From NCBI RefSeq assembly GCF_029852145.1, contig NC_079976.1, positions 19,494,617-19,558,616 on the forward strand: a stretch of DNA of 64,000 bases, read 5' to 3'. Shown piece by piece: positions 43,940 through 54,656 of the stretch; position 1 is the first letter of the stretch; every line of letters begins with the position of its first letter. Source of the stretch: Microplitis mediator (taxonomy: Eukaryota; Arthropoda; Insecta; Hymenoptera; Braconidae). The notes beneath the pieces were generated by a model that worked only from the letters and a program-made list of their open reading frames with translations, was not told where the DNA came from and searched no databases. Both the position numbers and the translations under genes were made by a program.

Positions 43940-44470
43940 CTGGGACACCTGCAATTTACCCGGGAAAATTAAAATTCAAAATCAAATTAGTAAAATGAAA
44001 TAAATAACTATTAAAAAAAAAAAAATGTATAAATTAACAAGCGTAGTGGTTAAAGTAACAATTAAGTGAACTGATCTTAGTATTTTGAATATGAATAATT
44101 TTTGTAAATAGTATCAATATATATATAAAAATAAATTTATCATTCATTGATAAAAAATATACATGAAAATCGGTTTTATCATGCTTCCTGTCTGCATGCA
44201 GTAAATTTTGAGGACGTGCCGTATAATAAAATTAATTTTTATTTATGTTTTTTATTAATTAACCATTAATTTATTTTGTTATTTATATCGATACTATTTA
44301 TAAAGATTTATATTCGTTGCATTAAAATTTGTTCACTTAAATTTCATTGTAATCAGCACACTTGATAATTCAGTAAATTTTTTTTTATTGGTTATAAATT
44401 TTTTTTCTAAAAAATTCACTATAAATTTAAATTTTCCCGGGTATCTGGTGGGCGTCGCAGTACCCCAGGT
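43940..44470. repeat. Possible TIR element with ACCCGGGAAAATT ends
   Basis: ACCCGGGAAAATTAAAATT (43958) and its imperfect inverse AAATTTAAATTTTCCCGGGT (44423) lie about 480 bp apart, with further weak matching outside (CACCTGCAATTT / ATCTGGTGGG). The interior is AT-rich and non-coding. Confidence 0.5.
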
Positions 44471-45544
44471 GATGAGCGCGAACACACCATAAGATTGACA
44501 TTGACAGCGCCATCCTTATTTACATCCCAATCGTACCGCTTTTATAACACTGAGATAGTACTTCTTCTATGTTCCCATAGATCTGACTACACTCCGTGTT
44601 CAGTGTACAACTTTTTTGTAAAAGTTATATCGAATCATTTGTTAATTATAACCTTATATTAAAGTGAGTTAATTCACTTACAAGTTAATATAAAATTTAC
44701 TGATATTTTAATTATAAAAATGGTATATCGCCATTTTTTTTAATCACATAATTATTTGAGAGGTTATCTGCTGTGTCATTTTAGAACATTATCTTCGGCA
44801 ATACAATTATTCTGATTATCAATTGTTAATATAATTTTTATTAATTATCAGTTTCGAAAGATTTACGGTGCATATTAACAATATTATTGTTTATCATTGG
44901 AATGAATAAACCTTTCGACGTCACGTAAGTATTTTTATTATTCAATTGTTGCATTACGAATATAATTAATTGATATCAAGTAGTTGATTTCTAAAATTTA
45001 TTAAACGCGCATCATTAAGTGGGTATTAGTGACGAATAAAATTTCCTCCAACACAAAGTAGTTTTGAGCTTATAATGATTTCTTTTTTTAAATAAAAAAT
45101 TGAAAGGAAAAATTTTTATGTCATTTATATAGGTTTAGTTCTAACCTCTTTAATTGTTTACTTTCATTTCTATTCGGTCATCTAATCTTGAGTATATAAA
45201 ATTTTAAAATTCTATTTAGCTTATCTTATTTAACGTGATTATTTTAATAACGGTTTCACAATTATTATTAGAACAAATTTATAATATTTAACTGTTTATT
45301 TTTTTAAAAGTAAATGTATTTTTGATTATATTGTATAGATTTACATAGTGTATCACGTACTTTTTAAGTTATTTATTTAATGACAGTTTAACCAGAAACA
45401 AAAAATTCAATTTATACCAATGTCATTAAAAATTCTTTTTAAAATAACTCATAAATATCTAATTTTTTATAATCGTGATTGTACAAGTATGTCTTATATA
45501 CTTATTACCCATTGTTTTTATTTAGTATTCTATCTGTATTAAAG
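44471..45544. other. Mostly non-coding; possible first exon at 44902
   Basis: At 44902-44924 an ATG opens MNKPFDVT and runs into a strong donor AC|GTAAGTATTTTT, the same donor context as exon 1 of the OB-fold gene. No following coding exon was identified before the Gypsy insertion at 45549; a strong pyrimidine-rich acceptor occurs beyond it at 61498 but gives only a very short frame. The evidence is weak. Confidence 0.25.
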
Positions 45545-45548
45545 CCTA

Positions 45549-46343
45549 TGTTACGTCCCAGCCTGCTCATCAGATGGCTCTGCCAATTTTTAAATCTTAA
45601 ATAATAATAGACCGACCTGAGACCCGCCAAATCGATATATTTAAATAATAGAATAATAAAATATTTTCTTTATAATAAATATTAATAAGTATGCACTTAA
45701 AAATAGTCAAATAGATAAGATATTTTTAATGCATTATAATATTTATTCATCATCAATTTCTCTAAAAGAATGTTAATGAATAAAAATAGATAAGAATAAT
45801 TGTACGACAAATAATGACTGTTAAAAGAATATAAAAAGTGAAATTAGTTTTTCCACGAAAAAGCGAAAACATTGAAAAACATCGTCCGACTGCTGACGCA
45901 ACAGCATCCGCGTCGAACGATGATAACGAACTCCCTCTTTTTGGGAATAAGGCCCTCAAACCTTATCCCACTTTTCTCTAGGGTGTTGGCTCATGTAAAG
46001 ATATAAAAAGCCGATGCCCAATCCATCACTCTCTCACATCAACCAGAAATATTAGTAGTGCGGTTTATAACACGCAAGTAAACTCCCGGTTTAATTTAAT
46101 TATATTATTCTTTTGACACGAAGTTATTTGTCACATAATAATTGTAAACTCAAGTGTATATTTATCCAAATTCTTCGACTATTCTATTTTATATGAATAA
46201 ATCAAACATATTTATTCATTAAATCACGACCAAGTTATTTCGAGCTTTCGAGAACTACCCCGTATCCGAAGATCTACAGTCACGTCCAATTCAAATAATT
46301 CGCGCCGGCAACTCACAAGCCGACACGACTCCAGGACGTAACA
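45549..46343 (+). repeat. Gypsy 5' LTR
   Basis: 795 bp, TG...CA termini. A TATA box (TATAAAA, 46003-46009) with transcription start expected around 46030-46040, and an AATAAA at 46196-46201 as poly(A) signal, define U3, R and U5. Confidence 0.95.
46003..46009 (+). promoter_or_regulatory. TATA box of the Gypsy LTR promoter
   Basis: TATAAAA within ATATAAAAAGCCGATGCCC. Start of transcription probably about 30 bases downstream near TCACTCTC. Confidence 0.7.
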
Positions 46344-47092
46344 ACTATATATAATTAAAATTGGTGGCAGCGACGGACTCGAACAGCCTCGAAGTAGCCT
46401 GGTGATTTTCAAACGAAGAATTCAAAAATCCGGAAATTTTTTTTTTTTCCGTAAATCAGAAAATTTTTCATCACAGTGAGTAAATTTAAAAAACAGAAAT
46501 TTTTTTAAACACACATATTTTTGAAGTAAAAATTTCGAAAATTTTTTTTTACGAGAATTAAATTGTGAAAATTTAAATTAAAATTCAAAATTAAATCGCG
46601 GAGTTTAAACAAAAGTAATTAACAAAAATTAAATAAAATTTAAAAACTAATATCAAGAATTTAATAAAAAAAAAAAAATAAATAATAAAGCCGAAGTAAA
46701 ATTAATAAATTTTTAACAAAATAAAAGTGAGAGTTTTTTAAAAAAAAAAAAAAGAAAAAAAAACAAAATAAAAATCAAGAAACATCAAGAGATCATAAAT
46801 ATATAATAACAGCATCGAATATATACATTGAAAATATTTTCTACGAGCATCATTCAATCATCAAGAAATTGAAAATTTTCCTACGGCGATTGGGCATATC
46901 GTCATTATCAACATCAACGAAAACTACGACAGCACTAGCAGAGAGATCAACGGCAGCGATAACAACGACAGCAGCGATTACGATCACCAGTGCACTAGCA
47001 GCTTATACCTGTATATTCAATTAAGTAGTAAGTCAATTATATTGTTGAATTTTTTTTTTTTTTCCTCTGTCTTTTAAATATATATATATAAA
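46344..47092 (+). other. Gypsy leader with primer-binding site and candidate splice donor
   Basis: A/T-rich untranslated leader. TGGTGGCAGCGACGG at 46362 is the likely tRNA primer-binding site, starting with the required TGG; the tRNA is not identified. A consensus donor GTAAGT at 47028-47033, 60 bases before the gag ATG, is well placed to make the spliced env mRNA; GTGAGT at 46477-46482 is an alternative. Confidence 0.55.
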
Positions 47093-48397
47093 ATGAGTAT
47101 CGAAAAAATGGAAACCTCCCTTATGGAGACCCAGAACGAAATAACAGCATTAAAAGCACAAATCGAACAATTAATAGCAGAAAAACAAGAAATGAAAAAT
47201 AAATTTGAAGATAATTGTCAAGCAGCCATTGCACATCAAATAAAATCACATTTCGAAAAAAATCCACCCGTAGGTGCTTCACACCAAACGCCTCAAAACC
47301 TTAACTTCACAAAAAATTTGATCACAGGAAATAAAATAGATTATAAAGACTTTTTGAAAACTATTCCAGACTTTGACGGTACAAAAGACGGTTACCCGAT
47401 AGAATCATTCACTAAAGCATGCAAAAACGCTAAAAAACTTTTTAAAGACGAAATTGACGAAGAATTTCTAGTTAAATTATTACAGACCAAATGTAAAGGC
47501 GAACCTTTAAAAAGGGTTAGCAATTTAGACCCGACAAACATTGAAGATTTCATTTCATTCTTAAATTTACATTTTCGACATAGTAAAGAAGTTTCATTGT
47601 GGATGAAAGAATTTGACAATTTCCGACAAAACCCAAACGAACGCGTTATAGACTTTAATTACAGAGTAAGTCAACACTTACAAAGTACATTATCAGAAAT
47701 CGAATATACCGACGGGGAAAATAAAATAGAAAAAGCTACGCTAGCTAGAGAAACCGCAATTCGATCGTTTATGTCAGGTTTACACCCGAAATTTGCTATT
47801 TTCTTACAAGAGGATAGATATTCAGACCTCGAATCTGCGACAAAATCTGCCGAAAAAGTAGAAAGACAACTACAACAAATGAAAAATGTCGACAACTTTT
47901 TCAAAGTATATGACTCCCATGCTACAAAAGAAAGTAAAGATTATTATCATATTCCTTCAGATAACAAACTTGACCCTCGAAATACTCGGGACAATAGTAA
48001 TAAAAATAATTATCGTCAGAATTCTTATAATAATACTCAAAATTACACAGAAAAACAAAATAAATATCAAAATAAAAATCATTCAATAGAACAAATCATT
48101 AAATTCTGTAAATTTTGTAAAAGAAATAACCATAATATTGACGAATGTAGAGCCTTAATGTATAAAAATAAAACTGAACTAAGACCAGATCCAAATAAAA
48201 ATATTTTAAAGTGTAGCTATTGCAATATGAATGGTCATTCAGTTAATAATTGCCGTAGAAAAATTTACAACGAAGGAAAACGCGACGGGTTAAATTCAAA
48301 TCAGAATACGAATACGGGAAACGACAAAACGTTTCCTCGTACAGGCGCGCCGATGGGAAACGTAGCAGCGCAGCGCCAGATACCACACCCAAACTAA
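47093..48397 (+). CDS. gag: Gypsy gag polyprotein
   Basis: 434 codons from ATG 47093. N-terminal coiled coil (residues 1-50, MEKMETSLMETQ-like heptads), capsid-like helical domain (about 80-270; FLKTIPDFDGTKDGYPIESF, LNLHFRHSKEVSLWMKEFDN), Asn/Lys-rich linker, and two CX2CX4HX4C zinc knuckles, CKFCKRNNHNIDEC (339-352) and CSYCNMNGHSVNNC (374-387), that bind genomic RNA. The last 138 nucleotides overlap the pol frame (open from 48259), which lies in the -1 frame. Two GGGAAAC heptamers (48316-48322 and 48355-48361) are in the correct phase for -1 frameshifting. Confidence 0.93.
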   Translation: MSIEKMETSLMETQNEITALKAQIEQLIAEKQEMKNKFEDNCQAAIAHQIKSHFEKNPPVGASHQTPQNLNFTKNLITGNKIDYKDFLKTIPDFDGTKDGYPIESFTKACKNAKKLFKDEIDEEFLVKLLQTKCKGEPLKRVSNLDPTNIEDFISFLNLHFRHSKEVSLWMKEFDNFRQNPNERVIDFNYRVSQHLQSTLSEIEYTDGENKIEKATLARETAIRSFMSGLHPKFAIFLQEDRYSDLESATKSAEKVERQLQQMKNVDNFFKVYDSHATKESKDYYHIPSDNKLDPRNTRDNSNKNNYRQNSYNNTQNYTEKQNKYQNKNHSIEQIIKFCKFCKRNNHNIDECRALMYKNKTELRPDPNKNILKCSYCNMNGHSVNNCRRKIYNEGKRDGLNSNQNTNTGNDKTFPRTGAPMGNVAAQRQIPHPN

Positions 48398-51300
48398 GAT
48401 TACCATCAAAAACTTATTCCGTAGGTGCTATAGCAACTGACTATAAGCCCACGTCGATTATGCTTAGATCTAAAGATATAATATCTAGTTATGGAAAAAT
48501 TTTAATAGACACCGGCTGTAATTTAAATTTGATAAAATATGGAGAAGTAAAATATAAAAAATTAATTGATGAATCTTATTGTTATAAATTAAATGGTGTC
48601 TCTGAAGCTATCACTTTAGGTAGAATAAAAATAGAAATTTTCAATAAAAATACTTATTTCCACGTAATACCAGATGAATTTCCTTTAGATTATACGGGCA
48701 TACTCGGCATGGAATTTTTACGAGAACATGGCGGAATAATAAATTTAGTAGATAATACGGTAACATTTCAACGCTTAAATAATTTACAAATGTCATTAAC
48801 AGAAGGAGAATATTTCGTTTTAAAAGCTCGTACAAAAACAGCAATGTTTGTTCGAGTAAATAGTAAACTAGAAGAGGGTTATACACCCCGTATTGAATTT
48901 GAAAACGGTATTTACGCAGGCGAAGCTTTAGTAAGTAATAATAACGGTATCGCTCATTTGTACGCGATTAATACTCTCGATAAAGATGTTAAAGTAAAAG
49001 TACCCGTAATTCCTCTGTACCCTTTCGGGACAAGCGAAGACGAGGATACTAGCTTGACGCAAGACGACACGGATAGATACGATAACAGTACTCGGACGCG
49101 GGGAAATCGTGTTGATAAGGTGTTAAAACTTTTGCGTTTAGAACATTTGAATGAGGAAGAGCGTAAAGCAATAGTTTCTCTTGTAGAGAAATACGCTGAC
49201 CTGTTCCACATTCCGGGAGAACCACTGCGCGCGACAGAGACAGCAACCCATACTATACCTACTACCGACGACGTTCCTGTAAATACTCGACAATACAGAC
49301 ACCCTCCTGCACAGAAAGACGAAATAGAAAAACAGATAACGGAATTAATGTTAATGGATATAATTGAACCTTCGACCTCACCGTATAATTCTCCTTTATG
49401 GATAGTACCCAAAAAGGCTGACTCTAAAGGCAATAAAAGATGGCGTCTAGTAATTGATTATCGCAAATTAAATGATAAAACTGTTAAAGATGCATATCCA
49501 CTACCGTTGATAAATGATATTCTTGATCAATTAGGTGGTGCGATTTATTTTTCAGTATTTGATTTAAAATCCGGTTTTCATCAATTGAAAGTAGATTCTA
49601 AAGATAAACACAAAACAGCATTTACAACTCCTCATGGTCATTATCAATTTAATAGAATGCCATTTGGACTTAAAAATGCTCCAGCAACATTCCAAAGGTT
49701 AATGGATTTAGTCTTGCGCGGGTTACAAGGAGCTGATCTCTTTGTTTACTTAGACGATATCGTTATTTACGCACGTTCTCTAGAAGAACACAACACTAAA
49801 TTCAATAAATTAGCCGAACGCTTGCGAAGTGCGAATTTAACTCTACAAGCCGATAAATGCGAATTCTTAAAAAAAGAAGTAATCTATTTGGGCCATCTTA
49901 TATCTGCCGACGGTGTCAAGCCTGATCCGGATAAAATAAAAGCAATTAAATGTTTTAAAACACCCGGAAGTACGACTCAAGTGAGAGAATTTCTCGGACT
50001 TGCTGGTTATTATCGGCGATTTATTAAGGATTTCGCAAAAATCTCTAAGTGCCTATCTGATCTTACAAGTAAAAACGCAAGATTTACATGGACGCCTGAA
50101 CATCAGGTAGCTTTTGAAACCTTGCGGGATAAACTATGTACAGCTCCGATATTGCAATATCCAGATTTTTCGAAACCATTTATATTAACGACCGATGCAT
50201 CTAACTACGCAGTTGGAGCAATCCTCTCACAGGGTAAAATTGGCGAAGACACAATTGTCGCAACAGCTTCTCGTGTGCTTAACAAACATGAAAAAAATTA
50301 CTCAACCACAGAAAAAGAAATGGTTGCAGCTTTATTCGGTATGAAAACCTTTAGACCGTATCTCTATGGCAGAGAGTTCACTCTTGTCACCGATCACAGA
50401 CCGCTAGTTTGGGTAAATAATATGAATGACCCAACATCGCGTGTAATGAGATGGAGAGAACGGCTTAAAGAATTCGAGTACACTGTGTTATATAAGGCGG
50501 GAAAAATAAATACAAACGCGGACGCTTTATCGCGTAATCCAATAATCGAAAACCGTGAAACGTATCCTATTAAAATTAAATGGCGACCCGGTAAACCAGG
50601 AATCGCTAGATTACGGACTTCAGATCCTTCAGATGATGGTAAAGTTATAAAAAAGAAATCTAAATATCATAAAAATTCAGAGTCAAGTAGCTCAAATGAA
50701 AAATTAAAATCGAAAAATATTAATAAAAATAAATTAAGTTCAGAGGAAAATACTATAAATGATAAAATAATTTGCGATAAAAATAAAATTGCAACTAACT
50801 CAGTCGACAGAGTTAGAAAAATTAATTCAAAAATTCAAATTCTTGAGAAAAATACTCAAGCGGTCGATCTACAAGATTCGGTCGAAAAACGAAAAATTCT
50901 TGAGCAAAATACTCAAGCGGTCGATCTACAAGATTCGGTCGAAAAACGAAAAATTCTTGAGTCAAAAACTCAAGCGGTTGGGCCTAGAAACCCAGTCGTC
51001 AAACCCACTAGCGACGGCAATAGGATTAGCTACCCTAGCGACCGGCGGTTAGGTAAAAATAATAAAAACGGATATATCGGTAAAAATAAAAATTTAAAAA
51101 AGAAAAGATCTGAGCTCAGACGATATAATCCATATGAAAAATTTTCGAGTACTGAATCACTAAGCGAAGTTGATTACAGTAAAAATAAAAATAATAAAAT
51201 AAATACAAATAATCCTCAAGAACTAAAATCCAATTTAATGAATAAAAATAATCAAAATAAAAGCAAGTTAGACCCTAATGAAAATTCAAATTCTATAAAT

Positions 51301-54300
51301 AAATCTAACGAAAAAACGAAAATAAATAAAGAGTCTAAATCAAATTCAAATGTTTTATCAAATCCAGAATCAAATAAACCGATAAATCTCCCTGATTACT
51401 CTGACGTATCATCGTCATCAGGAGACATTTATGATGCGGTAGCTCTGAGAAAAAAACTCATGAAATATAACCCTTCGTGTTTAAGTGACGATTCTTACTT
51501 GACAGATTTCGGGTTGTCTTATATAAATTCTCCAAAACGTAAAAATTTACGTAATTTAACACCATCACCTCAATCTCTAAATCCACAGACACCTAAAAGT
51601 TACAAAAACACAAATACTCCATTATCATTATCACCAAACGTACAAACACAAAATACATCCACACATTCAGACCTAAATATACAAACAGATAAGAGAAATA
51701 CAAAAATCGATAAAAATAAACCTATTCCTTCTCAAATTAAAAGAACGACCAAGATGGCAGAATTTACACCTTCTCCAGCAATACGTACACGTAGAAAAGT
51801 AAATAAACAAAGCAAAAAAATTGAAAAAATAATAATTCCAGAAACTTCAGACGACGAATCAAACACTGACGAAACAGAAATGACTGACTCAAAAATATAT
51901 TCCGAACATTCAAATGACATTAGTACTGAATCACCAATTGAGACAATCCCTATCACTCCTAGAACTCCTATTAAACCCAAATCCGTAAATAATAAAGACA
52001 TGGGAGGTGCAATCCCATGGTCTTCTGACGAAGGAGGCGATCACCCAAGAATTATGGACGTCTCCGCGTTAATTCATAACGAACCAGAAAATAAAATGAA
52101 TATGTCAACTAATGACATAATGGAAAATTCTTTCACAACAGAACCCATGATAATAGAATCACCCGACGAAACAACGACTACAATAAACAACACATTAACA
52201 CAGAAAAAAATAGCCAATAAAAATACAGTAAAGACACAAACAAATACTACTAAAACAAACCCAAATTTAAATAATACAGACAAAAACAGACCTCTCGGTA
52301 CTGATACGGAACAAACACATACTAATAAAATTACACAAGAACTACGTAGATCAACTAGAAAACGTAAAATCAAAACATGTTCATGTTGTACAGATTACGA
52401 CGAACACACACATTCACAGAAACAGATTCCAAATAAAATACAACATCTTGCGAATAACTTTAAAAATAAATCGAGAAAGTCAATTAGTAAAAATTCACAA
52501 CCAAAATTGCCAGACATAATGGTTACTTTAAAAGCAATTAAACGTCAACAAAATTTAAATAGTAAACGGGATAATAATAGATTGTCAACAATAAACGAAA
52601 ATCTAAGCCCTATAAATTCACAACAAACTATCTCACGTAAAGAATCACAAAATCCTACACTAAATTCACCTATCGACCAAAATTCAAAATCGCCTGAACG
52701 AATAAATTCATTCAACGACCTAAATTTCGATCAACAGATAAATTTAGTTGACGACCAAAATTTTGAACAAATAGAACAAACACATTCATTTAACGACCAA
52801 AATTTTGAACAAATAGAACAAACACATTCATTTAACGACCAAAATTTTGACGAACTCGAACAAATAAATTCATCTGATGATGAAGTAGACACACGACAAA
52901 ATCTGACACAATTAAATTCAGACGGAAACCAAAACAATCCAAACAACGATGCGATTATAATAGCAAACGACAATTTATCTAACGAAGAAATAGATTCTGA
53001 CGATGATTCATCCGTAGTTTCAGTAATGTCGAACGACTTTAGTAACGATAATATAATAGAGACTAGAGACAATCTAGAAATGCAAAAAAATAGTTATTTA
53101 TGTTTTTTTAATACAGACGGTCCTGTTACAAGCGAAATAGGAAAACAATTATTATTGTCAGGATATTTAAATTTGAGTCCATTTGCTGATTATAAAGTAG
53201 GTCAAGTAATCAAAATGGGAACATCAAAAAAAAAGGTACTTGGGTTAGTTATTCAAAATAACAGCACAGACGCGGCTACCGAAAAAGATTATTGTAAAGC
53301 TTTTAAAAATTTAAAATTATATATGGAAAAATCAAAATTAAAATCAATTAGTGTTTCTCAGGGACGAAGTAATTTATCCAAAACTGTATGGTCAAAAATT
53401 AAAAGTATTATAGCTAGAACATTTAAAGGGACAGATATTAAAATAATCATTTGTAGAGATCAAATAATAATACCTCCAGTAGAAGAGAGACAAAAAATAA
53501 TGGCAGAAAATCATGAGACCCCAATGGCAGGTCATAAAGGTGTCACTAAAACTTACAATAGAATTAGACAAAGATATTTTTGGGATAATATTAAAAAAAA
53601 TGTTGAAGATTTTGTTAGAAAATGTATCAGTTGTCAGAAAAAGAAATTAGTAAGAATTAAAACAAAACAACCGATGGTAATTACTGATACATCCGCAGAA
53701 ATTTGGGATAAAGTAGCATTAGATATTGTGGTACCAAATAAAACATCAGCTAACGGTTACTCATACATTTTAACGATGCAAGATGACCTTTCAAAATATT
53801 GTTTCGCAATACCTTTAATAACTATGACAGCAAAAGATATCGCAATAGCACTAGTTGAAAATTTCATATTAAAACATGGTTGTCCAAAAGTAATTTTGAC
53901 AGACCAAGGTCAAGCTTTTATAGGTAAAGTAATGGGTTGGGTAGCTAAAACTTTTAAAATGAAACAAATAAAAACAACAGCTTTTCATCCTCAATCGAAT
54001 GGTTCTCTGGAAAGAAGCCATCAAGTTTTAACAGACTACATTAAACATTTTACAAGTCATGACGATTGGGATAAATGGTTGCCTCATGCAACTTTCGCCT
54101 ATAATACAAGTGTACACGAAGGTACGAAATTTACACCATATAGATTAGTTTTTGGTAAAGAAGCGCGATTACCATCAGAATTTTCATATTTAGATGATAT
54201 CCCTACCTACGCGGATTACGTTAAAGAACTTGCAATTCGATTGTTAGAATCAAGAAAAGAAGCAAGAGAAAATTTAGAAAATTCAAAATTAAAATCCAAA

Positions 54301-54513
54301 GTACGATACGATAAGAAAATAAATCCCGTAAAGTTTAAAATAGGTCAAAATATTTATTTAATTAAAAATCAGAAAGACGGTAAATTTGATGACAATTATT
54401 TAGGTCCTTACAAAGTGACAGACGTACTGCCAGACAAAAACGACATAGAGATAGAATACAAGCCAGGAAAAAGAAAAATTATCCATTGCGATAGAGCAAA
54501 AATTGCTCATTAA
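48259..54513 (+). CDS. pol: Gypsy pol polyprotein with giant insertion
   Basis: Open from 48259; first ATG 48460 (2017 codons from there; residue numbers use it). Order: aspartic protease (KILIDTGCNLNLIK about 11-24; GILGMEFLREH), RT (YRKLNDKTVKDAYPLP, VFDLKSGFHQ, LFVYLDDIVIYA with YLDD 430-433), RNase H (LTTDASNYAVGAIL about 574; TDHRPLVW), a low-complexity Lys/Asn/Ser-rich insertion (about 700-1535), a macro-domain-like stretch (about 1545-1670), integrase zinc finger (H1685, H1692, C1722, C1725), D1755-D1815-E1851 core with DX35E spacing, and a C-terminal GPY/F-like module (NYLGPYKV). All catalytic residues are present. The insertion has two coding minisatellites: 57 bp x 3 (50839-51009) and 42 bp x 3 (52753-52878). 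Typical Gypsy pols are roughly 1000-1200 residues. Confidence 0.95.
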   Translation, partial: KNLQRRKTRRVKFKSEYEYGKRQNVSSYRRADGKRSSAAPDTTPKLRLPSKTYSVGAIATDYKPTSIMLRSKDIISSYGKILIDTGCNLNLIKYGEVKYKKLIDESYCYKLNGVSEAITLGRIKIEIFNKNTYFHVIPDEFPLDYTGILGMEFLREHGGIINLVDNTVTFQRLNNLQMSLTEGEYFVLKARTKTAMFVRVNSKLEEGYTPRIEFENGIYAGEALVSNNNGIAHLYAINTLDKDVKVKVPVIPLYPFGTSEDEDTSLTQDDTDRYDNSTRTRGNRVDKVLKLLRLEHLNEEERKAIVSLVEKYADLFHIPGEPLRATETATHTIPTTDDVPVNTRQYRHPPAQKDEIEKQITELMLMDIIEPSTSPYNSPLWIVPKKADSKGNKRWRLVIDYRKLNDKTVKDAYPLPLINDILDQLGGAIYFSVFDLKSGFHQLKVDSKDKHKTAFTTPHGHYQFNRMPFGLKNAPATFQRLMDLVLRGLQGADLFVYLDDIVIYARSLEEHNTKFNKLAERLRSANLTLQADKCEFLKKEVIYLGHLISADGVKPDPDKIKAIKCFKTPGSTTQVREFLGLAGYYRRFIKDFAKISKCLSDLTSKNARFTWTPEHQVAFETLRDKLCTAPILQYPDFSKPFILTTDASNYAVGAILSQGKIGEDTIVATASRVLNKHEKNYSTTEKEMVAALFGMKTFRPYLYGREFTLVTDHRPLVWVNNMNDPTSRVMRWRERLKEFEYTVLYKAGKINTNADALSRNPIIENRETYPIKIKWRPGKPGIARLRTSDPSDDGKVIKKKSKYHKNSESSSSNEKLKSKNINKNKLSSEENTINDKIICDKNKIATNSVDRVRKINSKIQILEKNTQAVDLQDSVEKRKILEQNTQAVDLQDSVEKRKILESKTQAVGPRNPVVKPTSDGNRISYPSDRRLGKNNKNGYIGKNKNLKKKRSELRRYNPYEKFSSTESLSEVDYSKNKNNKINTNNPQELKSNLMNKNNQNKSKLDPNENSNSINKSNEKTKINKESKSNSNVLSNPESNKPINLPDYSDVSSSSGDIYDAVALRKKLMKYNPSCLSDDSYLTDFGLSYINSPKRKNLRNLTPSPQSLNPQTPKSYKNTNTPLSLSPNVQTQNTSTHSDLNIQTDKRNTKIDKNKPIPSQIKRTTKMAEFTPSPAIRTRRKVNKQSKKIEKIIIPETSDDESNTDETEMTDSKIYSEHSNDISTESPIETIPITPRTPIKPKSVNNKDMGGAIPWSSDEGGDHPRIMDVSALIHNEPENKMNMSTNDIMENSFTTEPMIIESPDETTTTINNTLTQKKIANKNTVKTQTNTTKTNPNLNNTDKNRPLGTDTEQTHTNKITQELRRSTRKRKIKTCSCCTDYDEHTHSQKQIPNKIQHLANNFKNKSRKSISKNSQPKLPDIMVTLKAIKRQQNLNSKRDNNRLSTINENLSPINSQQTISRKESQNPTLNSPIDQNSKSPERINSFNDLNFDQQINLVDDQNFEQIEQTHSFNDQNFEQIEQTHSFNDQNFDELEQINSSDDEVDTRQNLTQLNSDGNQNNPNNDAIIIANDNLSNEEIDSDDDSSVVSVMSNDFSNDNIIETRDNLEMQKNSYLCFFNTDGPVTSEIGKQLLLSGYLNLSPFADYKVGQVIKMGTSKKKVLGLVIQNNSTDAATEKDYCKAFKNLKLYMEKSKLKSISVSQGRSNLSKTVWSKIKSIIARTFKGTDIKIIICRDQIIIPPVEERQKIMAENHETPMAGHKGVTKTYNRIRQRYFWDNIKKNVEDFVRKCISCQKKKLVRIKTKQPMVITDTSAEIWDKVALDIVVPNKTSANGYSYILTMQDDLSKYCFAIPLITMTAKDIAIALVENFILKHGCPKVILTDQGQAFIGKVMGWVAKTFKMKQIKTTAFHPQSNGSLERSHQVLTDYIKHFTSHDDWDKWLPHATFAYNTSVHEGTKFTPYRLVFGKEARLPSEFSYLDDIPTYADYVKELAIRLLESRKEARENLENSKLKSKVRYDKKINPVKFKIGQNIYLIKNQKDGKFDDNYLGPYKVTDVLPDKNDIEIEYKPGKRKIIHCDRAKIAH
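48316..48361 (+). promoter_or_regulatory. Duplicate -1 ribosomal frameshift signals, gag to pol
   Basis: GGGAAAC occurs at 48316-48322 and again at 48355-48361, each read G-GGA-AAC in the gag frame, i.e. the X-XXY-YYZ slippery form. A -1 slip at either would enter the pol frame, which is open from 48259. The two sites are exactly 39 bases apart. No convincing downstream pseudoknot was found by eye. Confidence 0.75.
50839..51009 (+). repeat. 57-bp coding minisatellite in pol insertion
   Basis: ILE(K/Q/S)(N/K)TQAVDLQDSVEKRK is encoded three times (starts 50839, 50896, 50953), the third copy diverging after TQAV. The period is a multiple of three, so the frame is kept. Confidence 0.95.
52753..52878 (+). 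repeat. 42-bp coding minisatellite in pol insertion
   Basis: Units starting GACCAAAATTTTGA at 52753, 52795 and 52837 encode DQNFEQIEQTHSFN three times with the last diverging (DELEQINS). Acidic and Asn/Gln-rich, probably disordered. Confidence 0.95.
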
Positions 54514-54630
54514 AATATTATTTTTTTTTTTTTTTTTACGAAGATTCACTATAATAACTATATTTTTTTTTATTATTATTAACCTATAAACGTAATATAT
54601 AAAGAAAGATTTTCCAAGAAAAACGTATCA

Positions 54631-54641
54631 CACTATTACAG
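54631..54641 (+). promoter_or_regulatory. Candidate env splice acceptor
   Basis: CACTATTACAG ends 16 bases before the env ATG at 54657. Together with the GTAAGT donor at 47028 it would give a spliced env mRNA with a short leader, as retroviruses and errantiviruses use. Confidence 0.5.
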
Positions 54642-54656
54642 ATAAATAACGGAAAA

